Assembly (NCBI GenBank): GCA_027339635.1
Contig: DAHWNZ010000010.1
Span: 1 to 64,000, forward strand
Length of the DNA: 64,000 nt
Direction of reading: 5' to 3'
Origin: AG-12 sp027339635
GTDB taxonomy: Bacteria; Chloroflexota; Dormibacteria; Aeolococcales; Bog-877
Positions 43,994-52,265 of the stretch are shown one piece after another. The translations under genes and the position numbers were made by a program. A model generated the notes under the pieces. That model worked only from the letters and a program-made list of their open reading frames with translations. It was not told the DNA's origin and ran no database searches. The number at the start of each line of letters is the position of its first letter. The stretch's first letter is position 1.

Positions 43994-45310
43994 ATGAGCC
44001 AGAGTTCGACATTGCTATCGTCGAAACGGCAGCAGCGGCAGATCACCGTGCGCTTCTCCGCGTGGAGGCTTCTGGCGCTCTCGGCCTACTGGGTTGCCAT
44101 CAACTACCTGTGGCAGGGGATGGGGGCGCTGATCCTGCCCCGCCTCATCGTGGGGACCGTGCCCTCCGCCCATCGCGGGGTGGCGCTGGCGTTTCTGTCC
44201 GTCGCCGGTGCGGTGGTGGCGATCATCGTGCAACCGATGGCGGGCGCGTTCTCCGACAGGGTGCAGATCCACTGGGGAAGGCGCAAGCCGTTCATGCTGG
44301 CCGGCACCCTGGGGGACCTGGTGTGTCTGGTGGGCCTCGCCCTGGCCGGCAGCTACGGGGCCCTGATCCTGCCCTACTGTGCGTTGCAGATCTGCTCCAA
44401 CACCGCCGAGGGCGCCTACCAGGGCCTCCTCCCCGATCAGGTCCCCGAGCATGAGCGCGGGCGTGCCGCGGGCTACTACGGTCTGGCCGTCTTCGCGGGC
44501 ACCGCCGTCGGATTCCTGCTGACCGGCCAGCTGATCGCGGTTGGACACCTTCCTCTGGCCCTCGGGTCCGCGGGAGTGGTCCTGGTCTTGGCGCTCGTGC
44601 TGACGCTCAGGTTCGTTCCCGACGCTCCGGCGGCACCACCGCTCCCCAAAAAGCGCGATGCCCTGCTCGGAGTCTTCAGCTTCCGATTCCGTCAGAACCC
44701 GGACTTCACCTGGTTGCTGATATCGCGTCTGCTGGCCCTCATGGGAATCACCGGCCTCACCGACTTCGCGCTCCTGTACATCAAGGCGCTGTTCTACCCG
44801 GGGTCGGGAAGCTCCCTGGCAAATCGGGCATCGGGGGCGACATCGGTGCTGCTCGCGGTCGTGGTCATCTGCGCCATTGCGGTGACTCTCCCCGCCGGCA
44901 AGCTGTCGCAGCGGGTCGGGCGCATCACGATCGTGCGGGCCGCCGCGTGGCTGGGTGCCGCGGGCACATTGCTGCTGATTCCGGCCCCCTCGCTGCTGTG
45001 GGTCTACGCCGTCGGCGTCGTGGTTGGCAGTGCCTTTGGGATGCTGCTGTCGGTGGACTGGGCGCTCGTTACAGACCTCGTGCCCCCTGCGGAGTCGGGG
45101 CGGTTCATGGGCATCTCCAACCTGGCGACGGCAGGCTCGGGGATTCTGGCGACGGCTATCGGCGGACCGCTTTTGGACTTCGGCAACGGTCTTCATCACA
45201 ACGCCGGGTTCCCCATGTTGTTCGTGTTCTTGGCGGCCGCCCTCTTGGCCGGGGGCTGGCTGGTGGGCCGAGTGAAGATTCCCGCCACCAGACCGGTGCA
45301 TGCAGCATGA
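43994..45310 (+). CDS. Major facilitator superfamily transporter (SLC45-like)
   Basis: The 438-residue protein has 12 helices. Motif A appears as GAFSDRVQIHWGRRKPFMLAG; the GRRKPFM form is common in SLC45/sucrose-type and related sugar transporters. A cytosolic middle loop holds PPLPKKRDALLGVF. The second-half motif LPAGKLSQRVGRITIVRAA is also present. It probably moves a sugar or glycoside. It is followed after 48 nt by a GH5 glycosidase on the same strand, so uptake or export coupled with glycoside hydrolysis is plausible. Confidence 0.85.
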   Translation: MSQSSTLLSSKRQQRQITVRFSAWRLLALSAYWVAINYLWQGMGALILPRLIVGTVPSAHRGVALAFLSVAGAVVAIIVQPMAGAFSDRVQIHWGRRKPFMLAGTLGDLVCLVGLALAGSYGALILPYCALQICSNTAEGAYQGLLPDQVPEHERGRAAGYYGLAVFAGTAVGFLLTGQLIAVGHLPLALGSAGVVLVLALVLTLRFVPDAPAAPPLPKKRDALLGVFSFRFRQNPDFTWLLISRLLALMGITGLTDFALLYIKALFYPGSGSSLANRASGATSVLLAVVVICAIAVTLPAGKLSQRVGRITIVRAAAWLGAAGTLLLIPAPSLLWVYAVGVVVGSAFGMLLSVDWALVTDLVPPAESGRFMGISNLATAGSGILATAIGGPLLDFGNGLHHNAGFPMLFVFLAAALLAGGWLVGRVKIPATRPVHAA

Positions 45311-45358
45311 CCTGGGTTCACCAGCACTGTTGGGGGAAACGATGACAGCCGGGGGCCG

Positions 45359-46861
45359 ATGAGGGGAAGGGGGGCGCTCCGCAGAGCCTGGAGGGCGGTC
45401 CGGCCGGCCCGCGGCCGGGGATGTCGCCGAGGCTGCTGCGGGTGCTTGACCCTGGCGCTGAGCGCGTTTGTCTGTCTGTCCCTGATCTTGGTGGTGTATG
45501 CCCTGATCCCCAACTCGTATCCGACCTATCCCGCCAGCGCTCGAGCCGCGCTGGAGTCGACCGACGCGCCCAGCATCTCAACCCTCCCCTGGTTGCACAG
45601 CAACGGCCGGAGCATCTTCACCAGTTCCGGACAGCAGGTGCTCCTCAGAGGCATGAATGTCACAGGGCTGCTCCAGGCGAAGGACATCACCCCGGGTCCG
45701 GTCCCCACGGCGGCCTCCTTCGAGCGGATGGAGCAGGACGGTTTCGACGTCATCCGGATCCCCATCAGCTGGGCCCAGCTGGAGCCGGAGCCGGGAACCT
45801 TCTCCACCCGGTACCTGGACGAGATCAAGACCGTGGTCGCCCAGGCTGCCGCTCACGGGATCTACTCGATCCTGGATATGCACAACATCGACTGGAGCAC
45901 CTACTACGGGGGAGACGGAGCGCCCAGCTGGGCCAGCGCGGGCTTCCTGCCCACCACATTCCCCGCGCCGCCCCCCTGGAACCGGCACATCGCCCCTGGC
46001 GTCCTCGGCAGCTACTTCATCTTCTGGTCGGACCTCGGGGGCTGGCAGCAGGACGTGACCGATGCCTGGAGCTACGTGGCGCGCGCGTTCCGAAATGACT
46101 CTGCGGTGGCTGCCTTCGACCTGTGGAACGAACCCCATCCCTTCCCCATCCCCTCGGGGCTGTTCGGAGCCAAGTTCCTGCTCCCGTTCGAGGCCTCTCT
46201 GATGAGCAAGCTGGCGGAGATCGCGCCTCACCAGATGCTGATGTCAGAGCAATCGCTGGACTTCGGGCTGCCCACGTACGTGGGGAAGATCCCGTACCCC
46301 AACCAGATCTTCTCCAGCCACGTCTTCGCGACCCTCCTCGAGCCCCCCTGGCAGACCCCGACCCCGCAGTACAAGTCACCGCTCCGCCTCCTCGAGAACC
46401 AGGCCAAGACGGCTGACGGGGCACCCTGGGTGGGAGAGATCGGTGGGCCCCCGGGTGCCTCGAGCAACGCCTGGATCGCCAAGGAGATGAATGAGCTGGA
46501 CAGCTTCCGGCTCGGGTGGGCCTACTGGGATTGGGACGAGGGCGGCAGCTGGGCCTTCATCCGCCAACCATCCCGGCTGCGCATAGTCGCGCGCGCCTAT
46601 CCGGAGATGACCCCCGGGACTCTCACCCGCCTGCGCTACGACTACCACACTGGCGAGCTGCAGATCTCCTTCAAAGGAGTGACCGCGGGCCGAACGCTGA
46701 GGATCGCGGTGCCATCCTTCTTCTCCTCCTACCGGCTGCTGCGGTCATCCGACCCCACAGCCGATCTACATCTGGATTTCAACCGCAGACAGCACGTGCT
46801 CACGGTCACCATCCGCGACCAGCGCGCCTCCCACACCCTGGCCTTGGACTTCACCACCTGA
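45359..46861 (+). CDS. Membrane-anchored glycoside hydrolase family 5 enzyme
   Basis: The 500-residue protein has an N-terminal positively charged stretch and one membrane helix (LTLALSAFVCLSLILVVYALI, ~30-50), so its catalytic domain is outside. The GH5 barrel shows LLRGMNVTGLL, DVIRIPISWAQLEPEPG, the acid/base Glu in AFDLWNEPHPF, and the nucleophile Glu in APWVGEIGGPPG. A C-terminal beta-sandwich of ~90 residues follows. The RGMNV opening and C-terminal sandwich recall endoglycoceramidase/glucosylceramidase-type GH5_12 enzymes rather than cellulases; this is a likeness, not proof. Likely operon with the MFS transporter upstream. Confidence 0.87.
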   Translation: MRGRGALRRAWRAVRPARGRGCRRGCCGCLTLALSAFVCLSLILVVYALIPNSYPTYPASARAALESTDAPSISTLPWLHSNGRSIFTSSGQQVLLRGMNVTGLLQAKDITPGPVPTAASFERMEQDGFDVIRIPISWAQLEPEPGTFSTRYLDEIKTVVAQAAAHGIYSILDMHNIDWSTYYGGDGAPSWASAGFLPTTFPAPPPWNRHIAPGVLGSYFIFWSDLGGWQQDVTDAWSYVARAFRNDSAVAAFDLWNEPHPFPIPSGLFGAKFLLPFEASLMSKLAEIAPHQMLMSEQSLDFGLPTYVGKIPYPNQIFSSHVFATLLEPPWQTPTPQYKSPLRLLENQAKTADGAPWVGEIGGPPGASSNAWIAKEMNELDSFRLGWAYWDWDEGGSWAFIRQPSRLRIVARAYPEMTPGTLTRLRYDYHTGELQISFKGVTAGRTLRIAVPSFFSSYRLLRSSDPTADLHLDFNRRQHVLTVTIRDQRASHTLALDFTT

Positions 46862-46889
46862 GCCAGGATCCCGCCCGCCCGGGTCGCCA

Positions 46890-47750
46890 CTAATCGGAGC
46901 CTGGGGCTTCCCCCACGAAGTTGTAGCTCAGGACCTCGGTCTCAGCGCGGAATCCCAGGCGCCGGTAGAGCCTGTTCGCGGCTGGGTTGGAGAGCTGGGT
47001 GTACAGCACCGGCACTGCTCGGTATTGAGAGCGAATGAGCGCGCACAGGGCGCCGACCAAGGAGCTCGCGATCCCCTGGCGGCGGCAGTCGGGTGGAGTG
47101 TACACGGAGCCGATCCTGACCAGGCCCAGCACCGCCGGAGAGACTCGGGCCATTGCCCGGGGTCCGCCATCATCCCAAACGAATATGGACCCGAGGGCAA
47201 GCTCCCGGGCCAGCATCTCCTCCACCGGGTTCTCAGCCAGGGCCCCGGTCTCCGCCATGAAGCCCACGAACCAGGTGCTCAGCAGGTGGCGGTCGGAGAT
47301 GGCCGCCGGACGCATTCGACCCCTGCCTGGGCTTGGCTGGTTCAAGCGTCGAAGGCGGTAGATGCGCTGGCCCTCGACGGGATGGACGACCGCTCCGCTG
47401 GACTCGCTCCACTGTCCCGCGAAGGTGGCTGCGGTTGTCGCGTCGGCCACGACCCCAGGTATATGGGTGGAGGATCTGGCAATGGCGATGGCAAGCTCGA
47501 CCGCGACCGACGGGGTGACCTTTGGCAACAGCACCCGCATCTGCAGCGGCGCCTGCACCGCGCATCCGCAGCAGCGCCCATCCCGGGTCGCGATCCAGTA
47601 GTGCCCGGCAAGCCGGTCCCCGACCCGCCGCTCGAGCACGCTGGCGAGCAGGTTGTTGGCAACCTGCCGAGTCTTCAACAGGGCCATCGTTCGAAAGAGC
47701 AACTCGGCCGGATCGCTGACCGGCTCGACCGCAATCGGACCTGCTCTCAT
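46890..47750 (-). CDS. GNAT-family N-acetyltransferase
   Basis: The 286-residue protein has a C-terminal GNAT domain (~150-285) with the acetyl-CoA loop VYTPPDCRRQGIASSLVGAL and the NPAANRLYRRLGF motif. The N-terminal half is a second, degenerate GNAT-like unit, as in several two-domain members. The acceptor is unknown. It overlaps nothing and precedes the GH5 gene's 3' end in convergent orientation. The membrane protein at 47778 lies immediately upstream, so the two may be co-transcribed. Confidence 0.85.
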   Translation of the reverse strand: MRAGPIAVEPVSDPAELLFRTMALLKTRQVANNLLASVLERRVGDRLAGHYWIATRDGRCCGCAVQAPLQMRVLLPKVTPSVAVELAIAIARSSTHIPGVVADATTAATFAGQWSESSGAVVHPVEGQRIYRLRRLNQPSPGRGRMRPAAISDRHLLSTWFVGFMAETGALAENPVEEMLARELALGSIFVWDDGGPRAMARVSPAVLGLVRIGSVYTPPDCRRQGIASSLVGALCALIRSQYRAVPVLYTQLSNPAANRLYRRLGFRAETEVLSYNFVGEAPGSD

Positions 47751-47777
47751 CAGGCGGGGCCCCTCCGCGTGACCGCC

Positions 47778-48275
47778 TCATTCATCAGGGGTGTCCTTGG
47801 CCAGGTGCCGACCCTGAAGTAGCAGCCACGCTCGGCTGAGCGATGCCGCGAGGGAGAGCAGCAGGAGCACCGCCAGCGTGCCGACCGCGCCAGGCGCCTT
47901 GGGGCTGGCTATCAGCACCGCCCCGACATCCACCTGATAGAGGAGCGCCGCCAGTATCAGCAGCAAGGAGATGACGTTGAGCATGTTCTTGCTGAAGCCG
48001 CGTCGCTCCCGGACCGTGTGCCAGAGCCCGAGCAGTGCCATCACCACCGCCACCGCCCCAACATCTGTATTCGGCATCAGTGCGACCAGGCTCACGAAAA
48101 AGGCGTTGACCAGGCCCGTGAAGGCGCTGCCCGCCAGAGCCTCGCCCCGAGCTGACGCCTTGCTGCCAAAGACCGAGTCGGGGCGCAGGGAGACCGCCAC
48201 GAACAGCAATCCGATGAGGCCCGCCGCAGCCCCCACGATCGCTTGAAAGTAGAGATGGAAATCGCTCGGAACCAT
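47778..48275 (-). CDS. Predicted four-helix membrane protein, unknown function
   Basis: The 165-residue protein has about four helices: FQAIVGAAAGLIGLLFVAVSL, GLVNAFFVSLVALMP, MLNVISLLLILAALLYQ and GAVGTLAVLLLLSLAASLS. The opening FHLYFQAIVGAAAGLIGLLFVAVSLRPD is typical of a small uncharacterised actinobacterial-type membrane family. No catalytic motif is seen. It starts at ATG 48275 and is 27 nt upstream of the GNAT gene. Confidence 0.75.
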   Translation of the reverse strand: MVPSDFHLYFQAIVGAAAGLIGLLFVAVSLRPDSVFGSKASARGEALAGSAFTGLVNAFFVSLVALMPNTDVGAVAVVMALLGLWHTVRERRGFSKNMLNVISLLLILAALLYQVDVGAVLIASPKAPGAVGTLAVLLLLSLAASLSRAWLLLQGRHLAKDTPDE

Positions 48276-48697
48276 GACGCGGAGTGCCCCCTGCGGTGAG
48301 CCGTGAATGTGCTGAGGCCATGATCGCAGGGGATGGTGCCGTCGCGAGCTCAGGCTGAGGCTTCACAGTGAACGATCGCGGCCTTCAGATGGTGGCGCAC
48401 TCGGTGACGGCCGGCCCAGAGCCATGCCAGCTCATGCGGAAGCAGAGGGGTGCGGCCGGGTCGCGACGAGCGGGTCCGGAAGGCGATCACGCGGACCGGG
48501 GCCATTCGCTGACTCCGACCTGATTTGCTGGGGGGGGGACCGCCACTGATCGCCGCCTGGTCCCCCGCCCGGCTACTGTGGCACCCCGCAGCCTCATCCC
48601 ATGCGTCAGGTGGGACGCCGTGCTCTCGGTTGTCTCAGCCCGGAGGCGGTCGCACCCTGGCGGTGGCCAGGGGCGTCATCCCAGGCACGGGGCAGTG
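48276..48697. other. Non-coding stretch
   Basis: 422 bp between the membrane protein start and the 3' end of the DinB-like gene. It includes a run of nine G near 48531. No gene is recognised. Confidence 0.45.
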
Positions 48698-49483
48698 TCA
48701 GAACCCGGGAAACACGCTTCTCAACTCGTTCATATCCACCTTGTCAGCGTCCACCGGCGGGTTATGAGCTGGATCGAGGCGGCCATAGACCAGCCGGACC
48801 ATGGCCTCGGCCGGCAGCGTCAATCGGGGAGGCTCGCCGCCGCCCTGGCTCCGTTGCAGAAGCACGGCGTCGCTGACCTCCAGGTCGAAGTGCCGCTCGG
48901 GAGCGGTCGTGGCGATGGCGAGCCGCAGTGCCGTGGCCCCCGCCTTACCGGTTCTCGCCGCCAGCTCAGGCAGGGTATCGATCAGGAGGTTGACGGCGCT
49001 GGATCCCACTGCCTCTTCGGAGTCGAATGCCACTGCGATGTCCCAGGTGTGGATCGCGTGCTCGGTGAGCCGCATCCGTGCCAGCCCAGCCCAATCGAGT
49101 TCGCGACCGAAGAGACTGAGGTGAAACTGTGTCCGATCATTGTCGCTGGCTTGCTCCAAACGCCTGAGGATTTCCGCGTCCCCAAGAATCGAGTCGGCGG
49201 CCTGGGCCTCGGGCGAGCGCGCATTCCACCTGTCCCAGATGGGCTGGAACTGCTCCGGACCTGGGGCTGGCTCGTGCCCGAGACCAGCTTTCAGGAAGAG
49301 TTCGAAGATCTCGGCCTGGGAACCCAGATGGGAGAGTACGTCAGCAACGGACCACTCACTGGCGTACGACCTCTGGCGGAGCGCTCCGCTTGAAAGTCCG
49401 CGGCTGATAGTCCGGAGCCGCTGATGCGAATCGCGAAGCGCGGCAATCCAAGGTGTCGGATCGTTTGCCACCGGTTCTTCCAA
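48698..49483 (-). CDS. Maleylpyruvate isomerase-like (DinB/MDMPI fold) protein
   Basis: The 261-residue protein has the MDMPI_N four-helix fold: RTISRGLSSGALRQRSYASEWSVADVLSHLGSQAEIF, followed by LTEHAIHTWDIAVAFD, the second metal-site helix. A C-terminal SCP2-like domain (FDLEVSDAVLLQ...LTLPAEAMVRLVYGRL) completes it. Metal-ligand His residues are in VLSHLGS and TEHAIHTWD. Such proteins are typical of mycothiol-using bacteria, where members act as thiol-dependent isomerases or transferases; most are uncharacterised. The start is TTG 49483 (AGGA upstream), with GTG 49471 possible. Confidence 0.85.
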   Translation of the reverse strand: MEEPVANDPTPWIAALRDSHQRLRTISRGLSSGALRQRSYASEWSVADVLSHLGSQAEIFELFLKAGLGHEPAPGPEQFQPIWDRWNARSPEAQAADSILGDAEILRRLEQASDNDRTQFHLSLFGRELDWAGLARMRLTEHAIHTWDIAVAFDSEEAVGSSAVNLLIDTLPELAARTGKAGATALRLAIATTAPERHFDLEVSDAVLLQRSQGGGEPPRLTLPAEAMVRLVYGRLDPAHNPPVDADKVDMNELRSVFPGF

Positions 49484-49576
49484 TGTCTTTCCTCAAAGGA
49501 GCCGTATTGCGCTGGCGGCTGGTGCCAGGGATTTCGGGGCGGCGCTCCCCACGCTCGCGTGGCGCCGAGGACCGTG

Positions 49577-50164
49577 TCAGGCGGGACTTGCTCCCTCTCG
49601 TGGGCGGACGAAGCGAGCTGTGACCGTGGTGATGACCGTCCGGGAAGCCATCCCCATCGGGCTCCAGGTCATGGAGAGTTTCGTCCGGTCAAGCGTGATC
49701 TCCGCTGTCAAACTGATGGACTGAGCATTGGGGCGGTCGACCGTGGCGTTGAACTCGACGGGCGTGCCAACCCCGGCTGCTGTCAGCAGCGCGGAGCACT
49801 CGAGGGTCCTCTCACCGGTTGGTCGAACAGAGGTCAAGCTCAGCGCCACCTCTGGGTGATCGGCGGCCTTGAAGAAATCAGCGGACCGAAGGTGGGCATC
49901 TCTTTTGGCGTTCTTGGTGTCCAGCGAGGTGGCCTGCAAGGTCACCTGACCGGAGACGGAGCCGTCTGACCCGATCACGATCTCACCTGCAGCCCCCGCC
50001 AGGGAGCCTTTCACGGTCATCGCTCCCCAGAAGTGCTTGACCTGAAAGCTCGCCCTGGTTGCCGAGGGATCCACCACCCACCGACCTGTGTTGGAGGCAT
50101 CCGTGAGCCAGGCCGCGACGGCCTGTGCTTCTCCAGGTCGCGACCCGCTAGGGTTCGGTGCCAT
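49577..50164 (-). CDS. YceI family protein, cytoplasmic form
   Basis: The 195-residue protein has the lipocalin-like YceI fold: WVVDPSATRASFQVKHFWGAMTVKGSL, VSGQVTLQATSLDTKNAKRDAHLRSADFF, and HPEVALSLTSVRP. The family binds long-chain isoprenoid or fatty compounds. No signal peptide is present, unlike proteobacterial YceI, so it is probably intracellular, as in many actinobacteria. ATG 50164 has GGGAGG 4 nt upstream. It is a single gene between the DinB-like gene and the tat operon. Confidence 0.88.
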   Translation of the reverse strand: MAPNPSGSRPGEAQAVAAWLTDASNTGRWVVDPSATRASFQVKHFWGAMTVKGSLAGAAGEIVIGSDGSVSGQVTLQATSLDTKNAKRDAHLRSADFFKAADHPEVALSLTSVRPTGERTLECSALLTAAGVGTPVEFNATVDRPNAQSISLTAEITLDRTKLSMTWSPMGMASRTVITTVTARFVRPREGASPA

Positions 50165-50730
50165 CGCTCCTCCCGCTCGAATCCGATGGGGAGCCTCCAC
50201 TGTATGTGGATAGCGTCCTCCGGATAAGTCTAGCAGGTAACTTCGACGCGAGGACGGACCGCCACGATGCCCTTCGGTCTTCGCTGCGGTAGTCGCAGGC
50301 TGACGGTCGGGCCGCGACGGACGATGTGCTGGGCCAACCCGCCGATCGCCGCATCACGCAAGCCTTGATGAAGAGAGGGACTGGTCCGCGCGCATCGCCA
50401 ATGCTGGCGGCGAGTCGCTCCCAGAGCCGCCGCTCACACCGGCTGCGCCACCGCCCTCGGCGCCGACCATCTCCGCAGCGAGAGGGATGGCGCCTGCGAT
50501 CACCCTGGGCAGTGACCTTTGTCACTGCCGCTGCTCCTGGGTCCCGCTGATCCCTACGGCGCTCCTCGGGTGACCAAGGAGCGGCCTGCGCGGATGCAAA
50601 AATCGCTGCGAGGGCTGCTGCGGTTCATGTGCCCAGCCGGACGCGCATTCCGGTCCCGGATCGGAGCTCCGGAATGCCAGGCGGCGCCACCGACTCGCCG
50701 CAGAGCATTCGGTGGACCGAACCTAGGTTC
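50165..50730. other. Non-coding stretch with a perfect palindrome
   Basis: 566 bp between the YceI gene and tatC with no convincing gene. It contains GGCAGTGAC-CTTT-GTCACTGCC at 50508-50529 (9-bp arms, 4-nt loop). It could be a terminator-like hairpin for the tat operon, although it lies 200 nt beyond tatC, or a response-regulator site for a lost or unrecognised gene. Confidence 0.5.
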
Positions 50731-51531
50731 CTATCGCCGAAGACCGTGCCGTATCACCAGCACGCTGGCCTCGTAGAGCACGACCAGAGCGACGGACAGA
50801 AAGGTGGGGGTGAAGGGGTCAGCGCCCGGGGTGATGACCAAGGACACTCCGACTATGACGAAATAGGAGATCTTGCGCCACCGGCGCAGCTTCTGGCTGT
50901 CGATGATCCTCACCGCCGCCAGCAGGCAGAGCACGACCGGCATCTCGAAGGCGACCCCGAATACCACAATCACCAGGGCGAAGAAGGAGAGATACGAGCC
51001 CAGGTCCGGGAGGTAGACAGCGTCGCTGCCGAGGAAGGTCGAGAGAAAGCTGAGGCCGACCGGCATGATGAAGTACGCGAAGGTCGCTCCCATTGCGAAG
51101 CAGAACAGAGTCGCTGCAATGAAGGGCGCGAACAGGCGGCGCTCCTGGCGCAGCAGGCCCGGGGCGACGAACGTCCAGGCCTGCCACGCCACGATCGGCA
51201 GCGAGATCACGATGCCGGCCGCGGCCGCCACCTTGAACGGAATCGAGAGCCCCTCCAGGGGACTGGTGACGATGATGCTGTTGCCGAATGGCGACGATCC
51301 CCGGTGGCGCAGGGCCAGCAGCAGCGGGCGTTCGAGTATCTGGATCAGCTCATGGTTGAAAACGAACGCAAGGCTGGTCGCGGCCACCCAGGCGATGAGG
51401 CAGATGATGACCACCCGTCTCAGATCCTCCAGGTGCTCGACCAGGGTTAAGGCGGGTGACTCCTCCTGGGCCGGGCCGCCGCCTAGGTGGCGGCCCGGCG
51501 TGATAGGGGCGGAGTAAGGGTGGGCGGCCAT
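50731..51531 (-). CDS. tatC: Sec-independent protein translocase subunit TatC
   Basis: The 266-residue membrane protein has six helices. The family core is clear: LVEHLEDLRRVVIICL before the first helix (the conserved H-x-x-E-L/D-L-R signal-recognition segment), then SPLEGLSIPFKVAAAAG, FVAPGLLRQERRLFAPFI and FALVIVVFGVAFEMPVVLCLL with the conserved F-E. It recognises twin-arginine signal peptides and builds the receptor complex. It is last in a seven-gene run; tatA is 23 nt upstream. No tatB is present, so this is a TatAC-type system. Confidence 0.96.
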   Translation of the reverse strand: MAAHPYSAPITPGRHLGGGPAQEESPALTLVEHLEDLRRVVIICLIAWVAATSLAFVFNHELIQILERPLLLALRHRGSSPFGNSIIVTSPLEGLSIPFKVAAAAGIVISLPIVAWQAWTFVAPGLLRQERRLFAPFIAATLFCFAMGATFAYFIMPVGLSFLSTFLGSDAVYLPDLGSYLSFFALVIVVFGVAFEMPVVLCLLAAVRIIDSQKLRRWRKISYFVIVGVSLVITPGADPFTPTFLSVALVVLYEASVLVIRHGLRR

Positions 51532-51554
51532 GGCTCAAAAGCTCCAGATACTGA

Positions 51555-51860
51555 TCAGTTGGTTGCGCTGTGGTCTGCTGGAGCAGGAAGGACATCCTGG
51601 ACGATCACGGGAGCTGCGCTTTGGGCAGGTACCGCACCCTGGGATCCGGCGGGGGTCGCCAATGGGGCAAGCGAGATGGCGCCCTTGAGCTCAGCGCTGG
51701 TGGTGTTGAACTCCTGAGCCGCCTGGCTCGAGGCGTGCTTGAACTCCTGGATGGCACGGCCCACACCCTGGCCCAACTCGGGCAGCCGCTTGGGGCCGAA
51801 GACGACTAAGGCAAGCAGGATCACGAGACCCAGCAAAACGATGTGAGACGGTGCGAGCAT
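51555..51860 (-). CDS. tatA: Sec-independent protein translocase subunit TatA
   Basis: The 101-residue protein has an N-terminal membrane helix (HIVLLGLVILLALVVFGPKRLPELG, with the FGPKRLPELG hinge motif), an amphipathic helix (GRAIQEFKHASSQAAQEF) and a low-complexity tail. It forms the pore or membrane-thinning part of the Tat translocase. The start at ATG 51860 is set by AAAGGAG 6 nt upstream, placed across the end of the preceding gene. It sits between the small conserved gene and tatC. Confidence 0.95.
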   Translation of the reverse strand: MLAPSHIVLLGLVILLALVVFGPKRLPELGQGVGRAIQEFKHASSQAAQEFNTTSAELKGAISLAPLATPAGSQGAVPAQSAAPVIVQDVLPAPADHSATN

Positions 51861-51861
51861 G

Positions 51862-52263
51862 TCAGACTCCTTTGAGGTGAGAGCTGTCGGTTGAGGCCGG
51901 CCGAGGGCCGGCCGGTTCAGGGGACCTGGAAGAGATCTCGTGCACGGGCCAGGTGATCGCCACCACCTCGCCCTCACGCACACTTGGGGTGGCGACCACG
52001 CGGTCACCGAGCCCCCAGACCAGATACGCGCCGGCGCGCAGCCTCGGAAAGGCGGCCGCGTAGGCCGTCTTCCGAGGCAGGGTGCGCCGCAGAACGTAGA
52101 CGTGCTGACGAGCGGCGGGATCGGTCGCGGGACTTATCTCGATCTCCTCGCCCAGCATTGCCGCCGGTGCCGTGATGACCAGGGCACCGTGTCCGGGACC
52201 GACGTCGACCATCACGGCCTGGCTCGGCTCCAGGACCCGGTCGCGCTCTGCCATCTGCACCAC
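51862..52263 (-). CDS. Small conserved protein between DUF4331 and tatA
   Basis: The 133-residue (130 from ATG 52254) soluble protein reads as a beta-rich domain: DVGPGHGALVITAPAAMLGEEIEISPATDPAARQHVYVLRRTLPRKTAYAAAFPRLRAGAYLVWGLG. It looks like a small actinobacterial protein family with a 'GALV...EIEISP...H-V-x-VL-R...TVYAAVFP-L-AG-Y' pattern whose function is not known. The gene begins 2 nt after the DUF4331 stop and ends 1 nt before the tatA start, so its place in the operon is fixed. No signal peptide; it could act before export, for example as a chaperone for the DUF4331 protein, but that is a guess. Confidence 0.72.
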   Translation of the reverse strand: MVQMAERDRVLEPSQAVMVDVGPGHGALVITAPAAMLGEEIEISPATDPAARQHVYVLRRTLPRKTAYAAAFPRLRAGAYLVWGLGDRVVATPSVREGEVVAITWPVHEISSRSPEPAGPRPASTDSSHLKGV

Positions 52264-52265
52264 CC

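Noticed and set aside
44015..45301. A 428-codon minus-strand frame antisense to the MFS gene
   Set aside because: It is a low-complexity, glutamine- and arginine-rich shadow. The plus-strand frame has twelve helices and MFS motifs.
50230..50420. Universal stress protein remnant
   Set aside because: One minus-strand frame gives a short GGLAQHIVRRGP segment like the end of UspA proteins, but no nucleotide-binding motif or upstream match exists.
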